Below are positions 51,820 to 60,868 of a stretch of 64,000 nucleotides of DNA, one piece after another. Source of the stretch: CAXXHQ01 sp963665265 (GTDB taxonomy: Bacteria > Planctomycetota > Planctomycetia > Pirellulales > Thermoguttaceae). Each line of letters begins with the position of its first letter. Position 1 is the first letter of the stretch. Where the stretch lies: assembly GCA_963665265.2 (NCBI GenBank), contig OY762224.2, positions 1,612,001 through 1,676,000 of the forward strand. Direction: 5' to 3'. The translations under genes were made by a program, and so were the position numbers. The notes under the pieces were generated by a model that was given only the letters and a program-made list of their open reading frames with translations, was not told the DNA's origin and did no database searches.

Positions 51820-54333
51820 ATGTTACGGCAGTCCCCCCGATACGTTGCGTTCGTCGTCTCATCCGTCCTTCTATTGGCCGGATGCCGCCCGCAGCAACCG
51901 TTCTATTTCCACGAAGATCCCGACGCCGCGCATTACCGCGCGAAGGCGACGGAGATCGAATATCCCGACGTGACCACGTCGCGATTAGCGGAAGTGGAAA
52001 ACGCTTCGGCTCCGTTCACGCTGCGATCGGATAAGGAGCCGGAATATTGGAATTTGACGTTGGAAGAGGCGATTCGCAACGCGCTGACGAATAGCAAGGT
52101 GATTCGTCAAGTCGGCGGTCAGGTGCAAGGCGCGCCCGACGTGATTTTAAGAAATCCGGACGGCGTGAGCACGATCTACGATCCGGCGTTGGCCGAAAGC
52201 AACCCGCGAGGCGGCGTTGAGGCGGCCCTTTCGGCTTTCGACGCGCAGTTTTCGACCGGCTTGTTCTGGGAGAAGAATGATACTCCCAAGAACCTCTATT
52301 ACACTTACTCCGGCTCGGTGTTTTTGCAAGACACTGGAACGTTTCAAACGAAAGTTCAAAAGACGGCCGCGACCGGCGCCACTTGGTCGTTGAGTCATAA
52401 CGTGGTTTACGATTTCGAGCCGAATACTTCTTCTCGGATTTACGACACGGATTGGAACGTGAATTTGGCGGCGGAAGTTCGCCAGCCGTTGTTGCAAGGG
52501 TCGGGCGTGCAATTCAACCGAATCGCCGGCCCTGGCGCGACGCCCGGCGTTTACGGCGGCGTGATGCTCGCTCGCATCAATTCGGACATCGCGTTGACGC
52601 AGTTCGAGGCGGCTGTTCGCAATTTGGTCTCCGACGTCGAAACCGCTTACTGGGAATTGTATTATCAGTATCGCAGTTTGGACGCGGCGCGGGCCGGTTG
52701 CGACAGCGCTTTAAGAACGTGGCAAAAGGTTTACTCGCTATACACGACCGGGTCGAACGGCGGCGAGGCGGAGAAAGAAGCCCAAGCCCGCGAGCAATTC
52801 TTCCTCTTCCGCTCGACCGCTGAACAGGCGAAGAACTCGGTCTTCGACGTCGAAGCGAAACTTCGCTACTTGATGGGGTTGGCCTCGGCCGACGGTCGAT
52901 TGATTCGTCCGATCGACGAGCCGACGACGGCGCGAGTGACGTTCGATTGGTACGACGCGCTGAACGAAGGTTTGGCGCGTAGCGTCGAATTGCGTCAAAT
53001 CAAATGGAGCGTGAAGCGACGCGAATTGGAATTAGTCGCCTCGAAAAACTTCCTCCTGCCGAAATTGGACGCCGTGGGTCGCTATCGTTGGCTTGGCTTG
53101 GGTAATGAGTTGATCACGTCGAGCGGCGGGAGCGGAGATTTCTCTAAAGCCGACTCGAACGCCTATCAAAATATGCTTGACGGTAAATATCAAGAATGGC
53201 ATTTAGGCGTCGAAATGAACCTGCCGCTCGGTTTCCGCAAGGAAATGGCAGGCGTGCGAAACGCGCAATTAGCCTTGGCCCGCGAAAGAGCCAAATTGCA
53301 AGAAGGTGAATTGGAGTTGCAGCATCAGCTGGCTTCGGCGATTCGCGATATGGAAGGCGCTCATGTGACGAGCAAGACGAACTTCAATCGTCGCGTGGCG
53401 GCCCAACGACAAGTCGAGGCGGTGACCGCGGCGTATGACGCCGGAAAGATCACCTTCGACGTCCTTTTGGAATCGTACCGCCGCTTGGCCGAGGCCGAGA
53501 CGCAATACTATCGCTCGTTGGTGAATTACAACAAAGCGATCATGTACGTTCATTACCGCAAAGGCTCGTTGTTGGAATACAACGGCGTGTTTTTGGCGGA
53601 AGGTCCTTGGCCGGGTAAGGCGTATTTCGACGCCAAGCGCCGAGCCAGGGCTCGCGACGCCGGCTACTATATGGACTACGGTTTCACGCAACCGAAGGTC
53701 ATCAGCCGCGGACCGTATGAACAGCATTCGGGCAACGACGCTTCGATGTTCGGCGTCGGACCGAAGGGCGAAGGTAATCGCGGCGGTTCAAATCAACCGG
53801 AGTTGGTTCCGACTCCCGCTCCGTTGAACGAGGCTCCGACGACCTCTTCGCGTTCGCCGAAACCGGCGAGGATTGAGCGAAACGAGGACGATTCGAGCGC
53901 TCCGCTGGAGCCGACGCCGGCCTCGGACACGCAGTCGTCCGCTCGCAAAGCGAATGCGGCGGCGACCGTCGCCTCGGCGCCGAAGCAACGGAACGACTAC
54001 GTTCCCTCGCCGTCCGGCGAATCGCGTTCCGTGAATTCGAGCGGAAAGATTGCCGGAGCGAAGCCTTCGCGTTCGACCGAGTTGCCGTGGGATCGCTTGA
54101 GCGATTCAGGCGTTCGTCAAGCGTCCTCGGTCGCCGAGGAAGGGACTGACGCCGACGTTCATTCGGCCGACTATCGCTCAGCTACGTCGAATGCGACCGG
54201 TTGGAAATCGACCGCCAAGCAACCCTCGTCGCGAGCGGCCGCCGCAGGCTATTCCGCTTATGAATCGGAGTCTCGCGGAACGACGGGCGACGCGGATCAA
54301 TCGGCATCCGGGTGGAAAGGGATTCAACGCTAG
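51820..54333 (+). CDS. TolC-like outer-membrane efflux lipoprotein with a long disordered tail
   Basis: The 837-residue protein begins with a lipoprotein signal ending VLLLAGC. Residues about 80-600 match outer-membrane efflux proteins: NLTLEEAIRNALTNS, ARINSDIALTQFEAAVRNLV, SDVETAYWELYYQYRSLDAA, MNLPLGFRKEMAGVRNAQLA and AYDAGKITFDVLLESYRRLA with the YRSLVNYNKAI repeat. Three such units would form a trimeric channel-tunnel. The final 230 residues are Ser/Pro/Ala-rich and likely disordered, unusual for TolC. No adaptor or inner-membrane pump gene is adjacent. Confidence 0.9.
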   Translation: MLRQSPRYVAFVVSSVLLLAGCRPQQPFYFHEDPDAAHYRAKATEIEYPDVTTSRLAEVENASAPFTLRSDKEPEYWNLTLEEAIRNALTNSKVIRQVGGQVQGAPDVILRNPDGVSTIYDPALAESNPRGGVEAALSAFDAQFSTGLFWEKNDTPKNLYYTYSGSVFLQDTGTFQTKVQKTAATGATWSLSHNVVYDFEPNTSSRIYDTDWNVNLAAEVRQPLLQGSGVQFNRIAGPGATPGVYGGVMLARINSDIALTQFEAAVRNLVSDVETAYWELYYQYRSLDAARAGCDSALRTWQKVYSLYTTGSNGGEAEKEAQAREQFFLFRSTAEQAKNSVFDVEAKLRYLMGLASADGRLIRPIDEPTTARVTFDWYDALNEGLARSVELRQIKWSVKRRELELVASKNFLLPKLDAVGRYRWLGLGNELITSSGGSGDFSKADSNAYQNMLDGKYQEWHLGVEMNLPLGFRKEMAGVRNAQLALARERAKLQEGELELQHQLASAIRDMEGAHVTSKTNFNRRVAAQRQVEAVTAAYDAGKITFDVLLESYRRLAEAETQYYRSLVNYNKAIMYVHYRKGSLLEYNGVFLAEGPWPGKAYFDAKRRARARDAGYYMDYGFTQPKVISRGPYEQHSGNDASMFGVGPKGEGNRGGSNQPELVPTPAPLNEAPTTSSRSPKPARIERNEDDSSAPLEPTPASDTQSSARKANAAATVASAPKQRNDYVPSPSGESRSVNSSGKIAGAKPSRSTELPWDRLSDSGVRQASSVAEEGTDADVHSADYRSATSNATGWKSTAKQPSSRAAAAGYSAYESESRGTTGDADQSASGWKGIQR

Positions 54334-54364
54334 CGTTCGTCGAGAATATCGTTAAAATACATAT

Positions 54365-54411
54365 CGCTGTCGCAAGCATGGGGTTTCTCTAAGCTTGCGA
54401 CGGCGTTTTTC
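54365..54411 (+). terminator. Terminator of the TolC-like gene
   Basis: CGCTGTCGCAAGC (54365-54377) pairs with GCTTGCGACGGCG (54393-54405), with a single G-U pair, and is followed by TTTTTC. Confidence 0.9.
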
Positions 54412-54470
54412 ATTTTGAAACGACTACTTTCGGATACGGCGGACGCCAAAACGCCTCAGGCATTGCAAAT

Positions 54471-55088
54471 ATGGACGGTTTCTTTTTTTCGATCGACGGC
54501 TGCGACGGCGCGGGCAAATCGACGCAAATGGATTTGTTTTGCGATTGGCTGCGAGGGCAGGGGAGGGAAGTGGTCGTTTGCCGCGATCCGGGGAGTACGC
54601 CGCTCGGCGAGGCGATTCGCGAAATTCTGTTGCATCGTGAAGACGTCAGCATCGATCGTCGCGCGGAAATGCTGTTGTATATGGCGGCTCGCGCTCAGTT
54701 AGTCGAAGAGACGATTCGGCCGGCTCTCAAGCAAGGAAAGACCGTCGTTTCCGATCGTTTTCTCTTGGCCAACGTCGTCTATCAAGGGCATGCGGGCGGA
54801 TTGGACGTCGAGACGTTGTGGCGCGTAGGCGAGACGGCGGTGGCGGGAGTGATGCCGCATTTAACGCTGGTTTTGGACGTTTCGCGTGAAGTCGCGGTGA
54901 AGCGAATGGCGCGTCCGCTTGATCGCATGGAGCGGCAAGGCGAGGAGTTTCATCGCCGGGTGCGCGACGGCTTTTTGGTCGAGGCCGAGCGAAGCGATAC
55001 GATCGTCGTGATCGACGCGTCGCGTTCGATTCAAGCGATTCAGGCCGATATGCGATTAGCCGCCGAGCGTGTTTTAGCGGGAATCTAG
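54471..55088 (+). CDS. tmk: Thymidylate kinase
   Basis: The 205-residue enzyme has the P-loop SIDGCDGAGKSTQMDLF, the dTMP-site CRDPGSTPLGEAIREILL with the conserved Arg, LYMAARAQLVEETI, and the SDRFLLANVVYQGHAGGLD segment (DRF in place of DRY). It phosphorylates dTMP to dTDP. The LID has RMARPLDRMERQG. The stop is 2 nt before the next gene, so the two are probably cotranscribed. Confidence 0.93.
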   Translation: MDGFFFSIDGCDGAGKSTQMDLFCDWLRGQGREVVVCRDPGSTPLGEAIREILLHREDVSIDRRAEMLLYMAARAQLVEETIRPALKQGKTVVSDRFLLANVVYQGHAGGLDVETLWRVGETAVAGVMPHLTLVLDVSREVAVKRMARPLDRMERQGEEFHRRVRDGFLVEAERSDTIVVIDASRSIQAIQADMRLAAERVLAGI

Positions 55089-55090
55089 AC

Positions 55091-55456
55091 ATGAAATCTC
55101 GTTTCGTCATTCTTCGGCATTACGGTTGTCCGCAAGGCGAACATTATGATTTCATGTTGCTTGTCGGCGAGTCGTTGAAGACGTGGGCTCTTGGCGATTA
55201 TCCCCGAGACGGCGTCGCTCAACCGGCGAAGGCGTTGCCGGACCATCGGCTCGAGTATCTGGAATATGAAGGGCCAGTTTCGAGCGGACGCGGAGCCGTC
55301 TCTCGTTGGGATCAGGGCGAATGCGAGATAGAGCAAGAGTCCAGCCTGCGTCAGAACGCCGTTCTGCGAGGTGAAAAGCTCTTAGGTGAAGCGGTTCTTC
55401 AATGCGACGAGGCGTCCAAGGAATGGACGTTTCGGTTTGCGGCGCGGCGGGGGTAA
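55091..55456 (+). CDS. Stand-alone LigD-type 3'-phosphoesterase-like domain protein
   Basis: The 121-residue protein matches the N-terminal phosphoesterase domain of bacterial LigD: RFVILRHYGCPQGEHYDFML, LKTWALGD, DHRLEYLEYEGPVSSGRGAV and SRWDQGECEI. The likely metal and catalytic residues (His10, His18, Asp20, His51) are present. In LigD this domain trims 3' ends in non-homologous end joining; here it is free-standing and follows tmk by 2 nt. No ligase, polymerase or Ku gene is in the window. It may process DNA or RNA 3' ends, but this is inferred. Confidence 0.85.
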   Translation: MKSRFVILRHYGCPQGEHYDFMLLVGESLKTWALGDYPRDGVAQPAKALPDHRLEYLEYEGPVSSGRGAVSRWDQGECEIEQESSLRQNAVLRGEKLLGEAVLQCDEASKEWTFRFAARRG

Positions 55457-55459
55457 CCG

Positions 55460-56119
55460 CTATTTCGATTTCGTCACGCCCGAAAAATAGATGGCGCCGT
55501 CGCCGAGCTTGATCTTTTCAAGGATTATGAGTTTGCCGTTCTCTTCACGCGGCGGCAGTTTGATGATGGCGACGGGATCGGCCTCGGCGCTTCGCCAGTC
55601 AATGCGAAACCCCATTTTTTTCACCGCGTCGGTGATTTTTCCCATGAGAACGTTCATCGGCATGGGCACCAGTCCGGCTCGAGCCTTGCGAATGCGAACG
55701 GCGAGTGAGTTTGGTTCGGTAATGAACGGTTCGAAAGTGAGTGAGAGAACCGACTGCCCGGTATAGCGGCAGGCTATCGTGACGCCGCTTTCGTCGATCG
55801 AGACCCGAGGTTCTTTCACTTCTTTGGGAACAGCTTCGGAAAAGTTGGAGACCAAATCAATCGCCAGCCAGCCGTTGATTTGATCGGCGGTGAAGAGCGA
55901 TTCCCAAGAGCCTTGCTTCCGGACCTTCGTGGCGAGCGTGGCGATTCCTTGAGTCATTTCACGGCTGTCAGCCTCTTGACGCTTTTTGTCTGCGGCTAAA
56001 ATGGCCTTATAGAAGCCGGGTTCGTATCTAGCGGCGGAAAATAGTCCGCAGGAGACGATCAGAATCGCTCCGATCGTCACGGCGACGGCGATAAGGATGA
56101 TGCGAACGCGACGCGACAT
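55460..56119 (-). CDS. Membrane-anchored protein of unknown function
   Basis: The 219-residue protein has one N-terminal membrane helix (IILIAVAVTIGAILIVSCGL). The cysteine could be a lipobox but the context is weak. The rest is extracytoplasmic: a helical part (ADKKRQEADSREMTQGIATL), SLFTADQINGWLAIDL, RVSIDESGVTIACRYTG, a beta-rich middle and a C-terminal GDGAIYFSGVTKSK. The TADQINGWLA block resembles proteins with a YpmS-like plan, but the match is loose. Its stop is 3 nt from the stop of the convergent LigD-domain gene. Confidence 0.65.
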   Translation of the reverse strand: MSRRVRIILIAVAVTIGAILIVSCGLFSAARYEPGFYKAILAADKKRQEADSREMTQGIATLATKVRKQGSWESLFTADQINGWLAIDLVSNFSEAVPKEVKEPRVSIDESGVTIACRYTGQSVLSLTFEPFITEPNSLAVRIRKARAGLVPMPMNVLMGKITDAVKKMGFRIDWRSAEADPVAIIKLPPREENGKLIILEKIKLGDGAIYFSGVTKSK

Positions 56120-56266
56120 GAATGACCCTTGATTCTCTTCCGCGAATGTTTCTGCCGGGTTCGGGTTACGCGACGTTCCCTGGCTATAATATTTGAGCTG
56201 CCGTTATGCGCCGGGGGCATGACCTACAGGCCTGGCCGGACGGCAATGCCTGTCATCCCGCGTTTC

Positions 56267-57550
56267 TTATTCAAAGCGAAGGATGGCGTAATTCTTTTTG
56301 CCGGAGCGAAGGACCATCGTCGATTCGGAGGCGAGCGAGTCGAGGCCCAGCGAGGTTTCTACGCCGTCGATGCGGCGGTTGTTCACGTAGGCGCCTCCCT
56401 GCTGGACGACGCGTCGGGCGTCTCCTTTGCTTTTTGTGAGGCCCGCTTCGCAAAGAGCGTCGATGATTTTTAACCCTTCGGCCAATCGATCGCGTGGGAG
56501 CGTTTTGCTCGGCACGTCGGCGAAGATCGATAGCAATTGCGAGTCGGAAAGTTGGCTGATTTCGGCGCCGAAGAAAATTTCGGTCGCGCGCTGCGCCGAA
56601 TTCAATCCGTCGTCGCCGTGAACGAGCTTGGTCAGCTCCTCGGCCAAGCGGCGTTGGGCCGTGCGGCGGCCTGGATCGGCTTGATGTTCGGCAAGGACGG
56701 AGTTCACTTCTTCTTCGTTCAAATCGGTGAAGAACCGCAGGCACTTGCCCACGTCCGAGTCGTCCAAATTGATCCAGTACTGGAAGAATTTGTACGGGCT
56801 AGTCTTTTCCGGCGAAAGCCAAAGCGCCCCCGACTCGGTTTTTCCCATCTTGGCGCCGTCGCTTTTCGTTAGCAACGGGCAGGTCATGCCGTATAGCTGC
56901 ACGCCGCGAAGACGACGGCCAAGATCGATGCCGGCGGTGATATTTCCCCACTGATCGCTGCCGCCGACCTGCACTTCGCAACCGAACGATTCGTTGAGAT
57001 GCACGAAGTCGTAGGCTTGCAGAAGCATGTAGCTGAATTCGGTGTAGCTGAGGCCGGAGTCGGTTCGCTCCAAGCGGCTGCGCACCGAGTCCTTCGTCAA
57101 CATGACGTTGACGGGAAAGTGCTTGCCGACGTCGCGGAGAAATTCGAGGTAGCTGAACTTGCCCATCCAGTCGAAGTTGTTGACGAGGGCGGCTGAACGT
57201 TCGCCGCAATCGAAGTCGAGGAACCGGCGAAGCTGTTTTTCCATTCCGGCGACGTTTGCGCGAAGGGCGTCTTCGGCGAGAAGCTTACGCTCTTCGCTTT
57301 TCCCGCTCGGATCGCCGATCATGCCGGTCGCTCCGCCCACGAGGGCGATCGGGCGGTGCCCCGCCTTCTGAAAGCGGCGAAGAATCATCAGCGCCATAAG
57401 GTGCCCGACGTGGAGGCTGTCGGCCGTCGGGTCGAAGCCGGCGTAAACGGAGCGGGTTTTCTCCTGCAAAAGTCGAGGAAGATTCGCTTCGTCGGTGGTT
57501 TGATTGACGAGGCCTCGCCACGTAAGTTCTTGAATGACGTCGTTGGGCAT
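56267..57550 (-). CDS. tyrS: Tyrosyl-tRNA synthetase
   Basis: The 427-residue class I synthetase has the HIGH signature as HVGH (DPTADSLHVGHLMAL), VGGATGMIGDPSGKSEER, SYTEFSYMLLQAYDF, the tyrosine-site QVGGSDQWGNIT, and KMSKS as KMGKTESGALW. A C-terminal S4 RNA-binding domain (about 350-427: GDARRVVQQGGAYVNNRR) follows. It charges tRNA-Tyr. It is transcribed after ispD, 58 bp downstream. Confidence 0.96.
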   Translation of the reverse strand: MPNDVIQELTWRGLVNQTTDEANLPRLLQEKTRSVYAGFDPTADSLHVGHLMALMILRRFQKAGHRPIALVGGATGMIGDPSGKSEERKLLAEDALRANVAGMEKQLRRFLDFDCGERSAALVNNFDWMGKFSYLEFLRDVGKHFPVNVMLTKDSVRSRLERTDSGLSYTEFSYMLLQAYDFVHLNESFGCEVQVGGSDQWGNITAGIDLGRRLRGVQLYGMTCPLLTKSDGAKMGKTESGALWLSPEKTSPYKFFQYWINLDDSDVGKCLRFFTDLNEEEVNSVLAEHQADPGRRTAQRRLAEELTKLVHGDDGLNSAQRATEIFFGAEISQLSDSQLLSIFADVPSKTLPRDRLAEGLKIIDALCEAGLTKSKGDARRVVQQGGAYVNNRRIDGVETSLGLDSLASESTMVLRSGKKNYAILRFE

Positions 57551-57608
57551 AATTGATTATTGAAAAAGCGGTGCGTGTTATGCGAGAGGCGGTGTACGGT
57601 TGAGGGAC

Positions 57609-58349
57609 TTATCGCCACATTTCGTCGTTGGCGAACGGATTGCCGAACGTGTCGAGCTTCGGCTTGGGGAGAGCTTTCAGCCCAAGCTCGGCCAAGTGCA
57701 GATCTTCGCGGGTCGTTATTTTTACGTTGATCGGCGAGCAAGGCACGACCGTAACGGGGCGTCCGAGTCGTTCAACGAGTTGTGCGTCGTCGGTCGCTTT
57801 GAAGCCTTGGCGTTTGGCGTAGGCTTCCATAAGCAAAGTGCGGCGGAAAACCTGCGGCGTTTGCGCCTCCCAAAGTTGATTGCGATCGACGGTCGCTTCG
57901 ATTTTGTTGTTCGAGCCGACGCGTTTCAACGTGCCGTTGATCGGCGTGGCAAGGATGGCGGCGTCGAACTTTTCGGCGGCCTCGAAAACCGCGTCGATCC
58001 ATTGATCGCAAATGCACGGCCGAGCGGCGTCGTGGATGCAGACGAATTCGGCGTCGGGCTTTACTCGGGCTAAGGCGGCCTCGACCGAGTCGGATCGCTC
58101 GGCGCCCCCGTCAACGATCTCGATGCCGAGAATGGCGACGTTCGCCGCGTATTTGCGGGAGAACTCCTCGCGGTCCTCGGGCGAAATGACCATGATCAGT
58201 TGAACGACGTCGTTACGCGACAGAAAACGTTCGGCCGAGTGCAGCCAGACGGCCTTGCCGGCCAACGGCACGAACGGCTTTTTATAGAACTTGTCTCTGA
58301 AGCGACTGCTCCGCCCGGCGGCGGGCATAATCACGGCTACTTTCGCCAC
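57609..58349 (-). CDS. ispD: 2-C-methyl-D-erythritol 4-phosphate cytidylyltransferase
   Basis: The 246-residue enzyme has the nucleotide-binding loop MPAAGRSSRF, KPFVPLAGK, VDGGAERSDSVEAAL, CIHDAARPC, WEAQTPQVFRRTLL, DDAQLVERLG and NVKITTREDL, all typical of IspD. It makes CDP-methylerythritol in the MEP isoprenoid pathway, which feeds undecaprenyl phosphate. It lies 58 bp before tyrS; ispF is not adjacent. The C-terminal extension of about 20 residues is longer than usual. Confidence 0.94.
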   Translation of the reverse strand: MAKVAVIMPAAGRSSRFRDKFYKKPFVPLAGKAVWLHSAERFLSRNDVVQLIMVISPEDREEFSRKYAANVAILGIEIVDGGAERSDSVEAALARVKPDAEFVCIHDAARPCICDQWIDAVFEAAEKFDAAILATPINGTLKRVGSNNKIEATVDRNQLWEAQTPQVFRRTLLMEAYAKRQGFKATDDAQLVERLGRPVTVVPCSPINVKITTREDLHLAELGLKALPKPKLDTFGNPFANDEMWR

Positions 58350-58571
58350 GGCGAATCCCCCTTCAAGCGTTTTTCGACGCCCTGGAAATTGCGGTAAATT
58401 GGAGGCTCAATTATAGCAGAAATCTAGGGCGCAGGGGATAGGGAGTCGAGGATAGAGCGTTGGGCATAGGGCATAGCGAGTTTATTCTTCGCTGCGAGCT
58501 CCGTTTCGTTACAGACTGTACGCTCTGCGCCGCCACGTTTGAACGCTAGGCGGCGCCAGAAAGGCGGGCAA

Positions 58572-58609
58572 GAAAAACGACAGGCCGACGGAACGAATCG
58601 TCGGCCTGT
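58572..58609 (-). terminator. Terminator of PEP-CTERM gene B
   Basis: Read leftward, ACAGGCCGACG (58609-58599) pairs perfectly with CGTCGGCCTGT (58590-58580) and is followed by CGTTTTTC. Confidence 0.88.
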
Positions 58610-58640
58610 ATGCATGCGCAATAATAGGCGTAAGTTCGAG

Positions 58641-59309
58641 CTATTTGCGCCGACGAACGGCTGCGAGAGCCAAACCGCCCAGTCCAAGCATCAAATAGAT
58701 TGACGGCTCAGGAACGCCGATCACGACGGGAGCGCCGGAAACGATCGTGCCTGTAGCGCCGATTTTCCCGACGCCGTCTTGATAATAGGACGCACTGACC
58801 GGTGTGCTATTTATGAGGAAGTTGATTTGCGTTGCCGTTACTGCGTTAACGGCGCTCGTCACGGTGTAGGTGAACGTGTATATCTTGGCAGGAGAGGTGC
58901 CTACGTCATTTCCAACATTGATGGTAACAGAGGAAATGAGGAAGGATTGGATTTCAACGTCGCCGGATATGTTATCGACGGTGAGTGTTCCGGCGTTGGC
59001 CAAGGCGCCCATCCATTCAGAAGGAATTGTGCCAAGAGCCATGTCGCCGTTGACTCTTCCGACGGTTTCTTCAAAGCTGCCTTTGAGAAACTTCAGCCTG
59101 TCGTTGGTCGGGTCGCCGTCAGTACCTGTGACGCTGGCGTAAACGTCGAATGTGATGACCGATCCGATGGAAAAATCGGTAATTGTTTTACTGTCCGATA
59201 GCGTTCCATTCGTAATGCTGACGGCTTGAACGTCCACGACTAAGTCAGCAAACGCCGAAGAGGCGAGAAGAAGCGACGCGGCGAGGAAACTTGCAATCTT
59301 GAAATACAT
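58641..59309 (-). CDS. PEP-CTERM sorting-signal protein (paralogue B)
   Basis: The ATG at 59309 follows TTAGGAGCATTCTT. The 222-residue protein has a signal peptide (FKIASFLAASLLLASSAFA), a beta-rich body, and the C-terminal GVPEPSIYLMLGLGGLALAA, then VRRRK, a PEP-CTERM sorting signal. Its ends and ribosome-site region match the gene at 38682-39395 closely, while the centres differ. It has its own terminator. The 286 bp upstream (59310-59595) hold no gene but include a G9 run at 59561-59569. Confidence 0.88.
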   Translation of the reverse strand: MYFKIASFLAASLLLASSAFADLVVDVQAVSITNGTLSDSKTITDFSIGSVITFDVYASVTGTDGDPTNDRLKFLKGSFEETVGRVNGDMALGTIPSEWMGALANAGTLTVDNISGDVEIQSFLISSVTINVGNDVGTSPAKIYTFTYTVTSAVNAVTATQINFLINSTPVSASYYQDGVGKIGATGTIVSGAPVVIGVPEPSIYLMLGLGGLALAAVRRRK

Positions 59310-59595
59310 AAGAATGCTCCTAATAACGAGGTATGCTCCGGCCGGATCAAAGTCTAGATCGATGGCGGAAATGCGAGGTGATTTGTAGCGGAAAAAGAGC
59401 GCGAGGGTTTTCGCTTGAAAAAGCGAGAAAGAAATCGACCGTCGCAGCCGCTGCCTCGAAACTAGTATAGAGAACTACCGATTCATCCGGCGCCTCATCC
59501 TAAACCGGCTATGCGAAAAAGTCAAGAAATGCCGTGCTGCTAATTCATTATGTGACGCACGGGGGGGGGACGCAAATCGAACAAACGCACGGCGC

Positions 59596-60828
59596 CTACG
59601 TTTGGCTCCAATAGTGCAAACCGCCGCGCGAAGGCGGAAAGCCCAGCCCGAAAATAGTGCTGAGATCGATTTCGTCCGCGTCCACGACGACGCCGTCGTC
59701 GACCGCAAGTCGAGCTTCGGCCGCCATTGGCGCGAGAAGGCGATCAAGCAGGGCCTCGTTCGTCTCTTTTTTTGGCTGTCGCCAACGCGTCAACATTTTA
59801 GTCAACTCGGGATCGTCCCGTTTGATTTTTTGCGGCGGCTCCCCCACATAGGCAAAAAAACCTCGGCCGGTTTTGCAGCCGAGACGTTTTGCTTTGAGCA
59901 GCGAGACGAGCAACGGAGACGACGGGACACGCTCCGGAAACGCTTCGGCCAGCGTCCAGCCCGCCTGTAAAATCGTGTCGAGCCCGATTTCGTCCATCAG
60001 GCGGAACGGACCTTTGGCGAAGCCGAATTCCTCGGCCGCCGAATCGATCGCATCGAGCGAGAATCCTTCTTGCGCCAATTCCATGGCGGCCGACAGAAGC
60101 GGAAAGAGCAAGCGATTGACCAGAAAGCCAGGCTTGTCGAGCGTGACGAGCGGCATCTTGCCGATCGCTTTGGCGTTGGCCGAGACGAACGCGATCGTTC
60201 TTTCCGAAGTTTGAGAGTGCGAAACGATCTCGGCCAGCGGACGTTCGCGGACCGGGTGGCAAAAATGGAACCCGCAAAACAACTCCGGTTGGGGCCAACT
60301 CTCGGCCAAACGCGAAATGGACAAGGCCGACGAGTTCGTCGTCATTACGGCGTCGTCGCGAACGACTGTTTTCAAGGCTTCGAACAAGTTCCGCTTAACG
60401 TCAATTTTTTCGACGATCGATTCGATGACGAGGTCAGCGTCGGCGAACGCGGCGAGATCGGAACTGGTTTGCAATTGTTCGGCGACGAGCGCCTCCGCCT
60501 CTTCTAGGCTTTTCGGTCGATGCGTCGACTCGCTCATTTCGCGGAGAACGGCGTCGATTGCGGCCGGCCAATAGTTCGCATTTGAAGCGAGCAGTATATC
60601 TTGCGTGATCTTTGAACGAGCGGCGGCGAGGACCGTCGGATTGTTATCGACGAGGACGACGCGTTTGCCGTGCGCGACGTGCGCGGCGGCGATCGCCGAG
60701 CCCATGATTCCGGCGCCGACTACGCCGACGCACCGCGTTTGTGCGGCCAACGTCGCTCCGGCTTCGTCGCAAGCGAATTTTCGACGAACGAGACCGAGGA
60801 CATGTTCGAGCGGGTCAGATGATGCCAT
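59596..60828 (-). CDS. 3-hydroxyacyl-CoA dehydrogenase
   Basis: The 410-residue protein has the NAD loop GVVGAGIMGSAIAAAHVAHG, the acidic NAD-ribose residue in VVLVDNN, ADLVIESIVEKIDVKRNLF, TTNSSALSISRLA, the catalytic His region FCGFHFCHPVRERPLAEIV, the KPGFLVNRLLFPLL signature and two C-terminal 3HCDH domains (LMDEIGLDTILQAGW; FGLGFPPSRGGLHYW). It oxidises 3-hydroxyacyl-CoA. It resembles the dehydrogenase half of FadB/FadJ, but the crotonase half is missing. No other beta-oxidation gene is next to it. Confidence 0.92.
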   Translation of the reverse strand: MASSDPLEHVLGLVRRKFACDEAGATLAAQTRCVGVVGAGIMGSAIAAAHVAHGKRVVLVDNNPTVLAAARSKITQDILLASNANYWPAAIDAVLREMSESTHRPKSLEEAEALVAEQLQTSSDLAAFADADLVIESIVEKIDVKRNLFEALKTVVRDDAVMTTNSSALSISRLAESWPQPELFCGFHFCHPVRERPLAEIVSHSQTSERTIAFVSANAKAIGKMPLVTLDKPGFLVNRLLFPLLSAAMELAQEGFSLDAIDSAAEEFGFAKGPFRLMDEIGLDTILQAGWTLAEAFPERVPSSPLLVSLLKAKRLGCKTGRGFFAYVGEPPQKIKRDDPELTKMLTRWRQPKKETNEALLDRLLAPMAAEARLAVDDGVVVDADEIDLSTIFGLGFPPSRGGLHYWSQT

Positions 60829-60868
60829 GACAAAACTGCGGGCAGGGGGAGGGGACAGGGAGCCGAGG

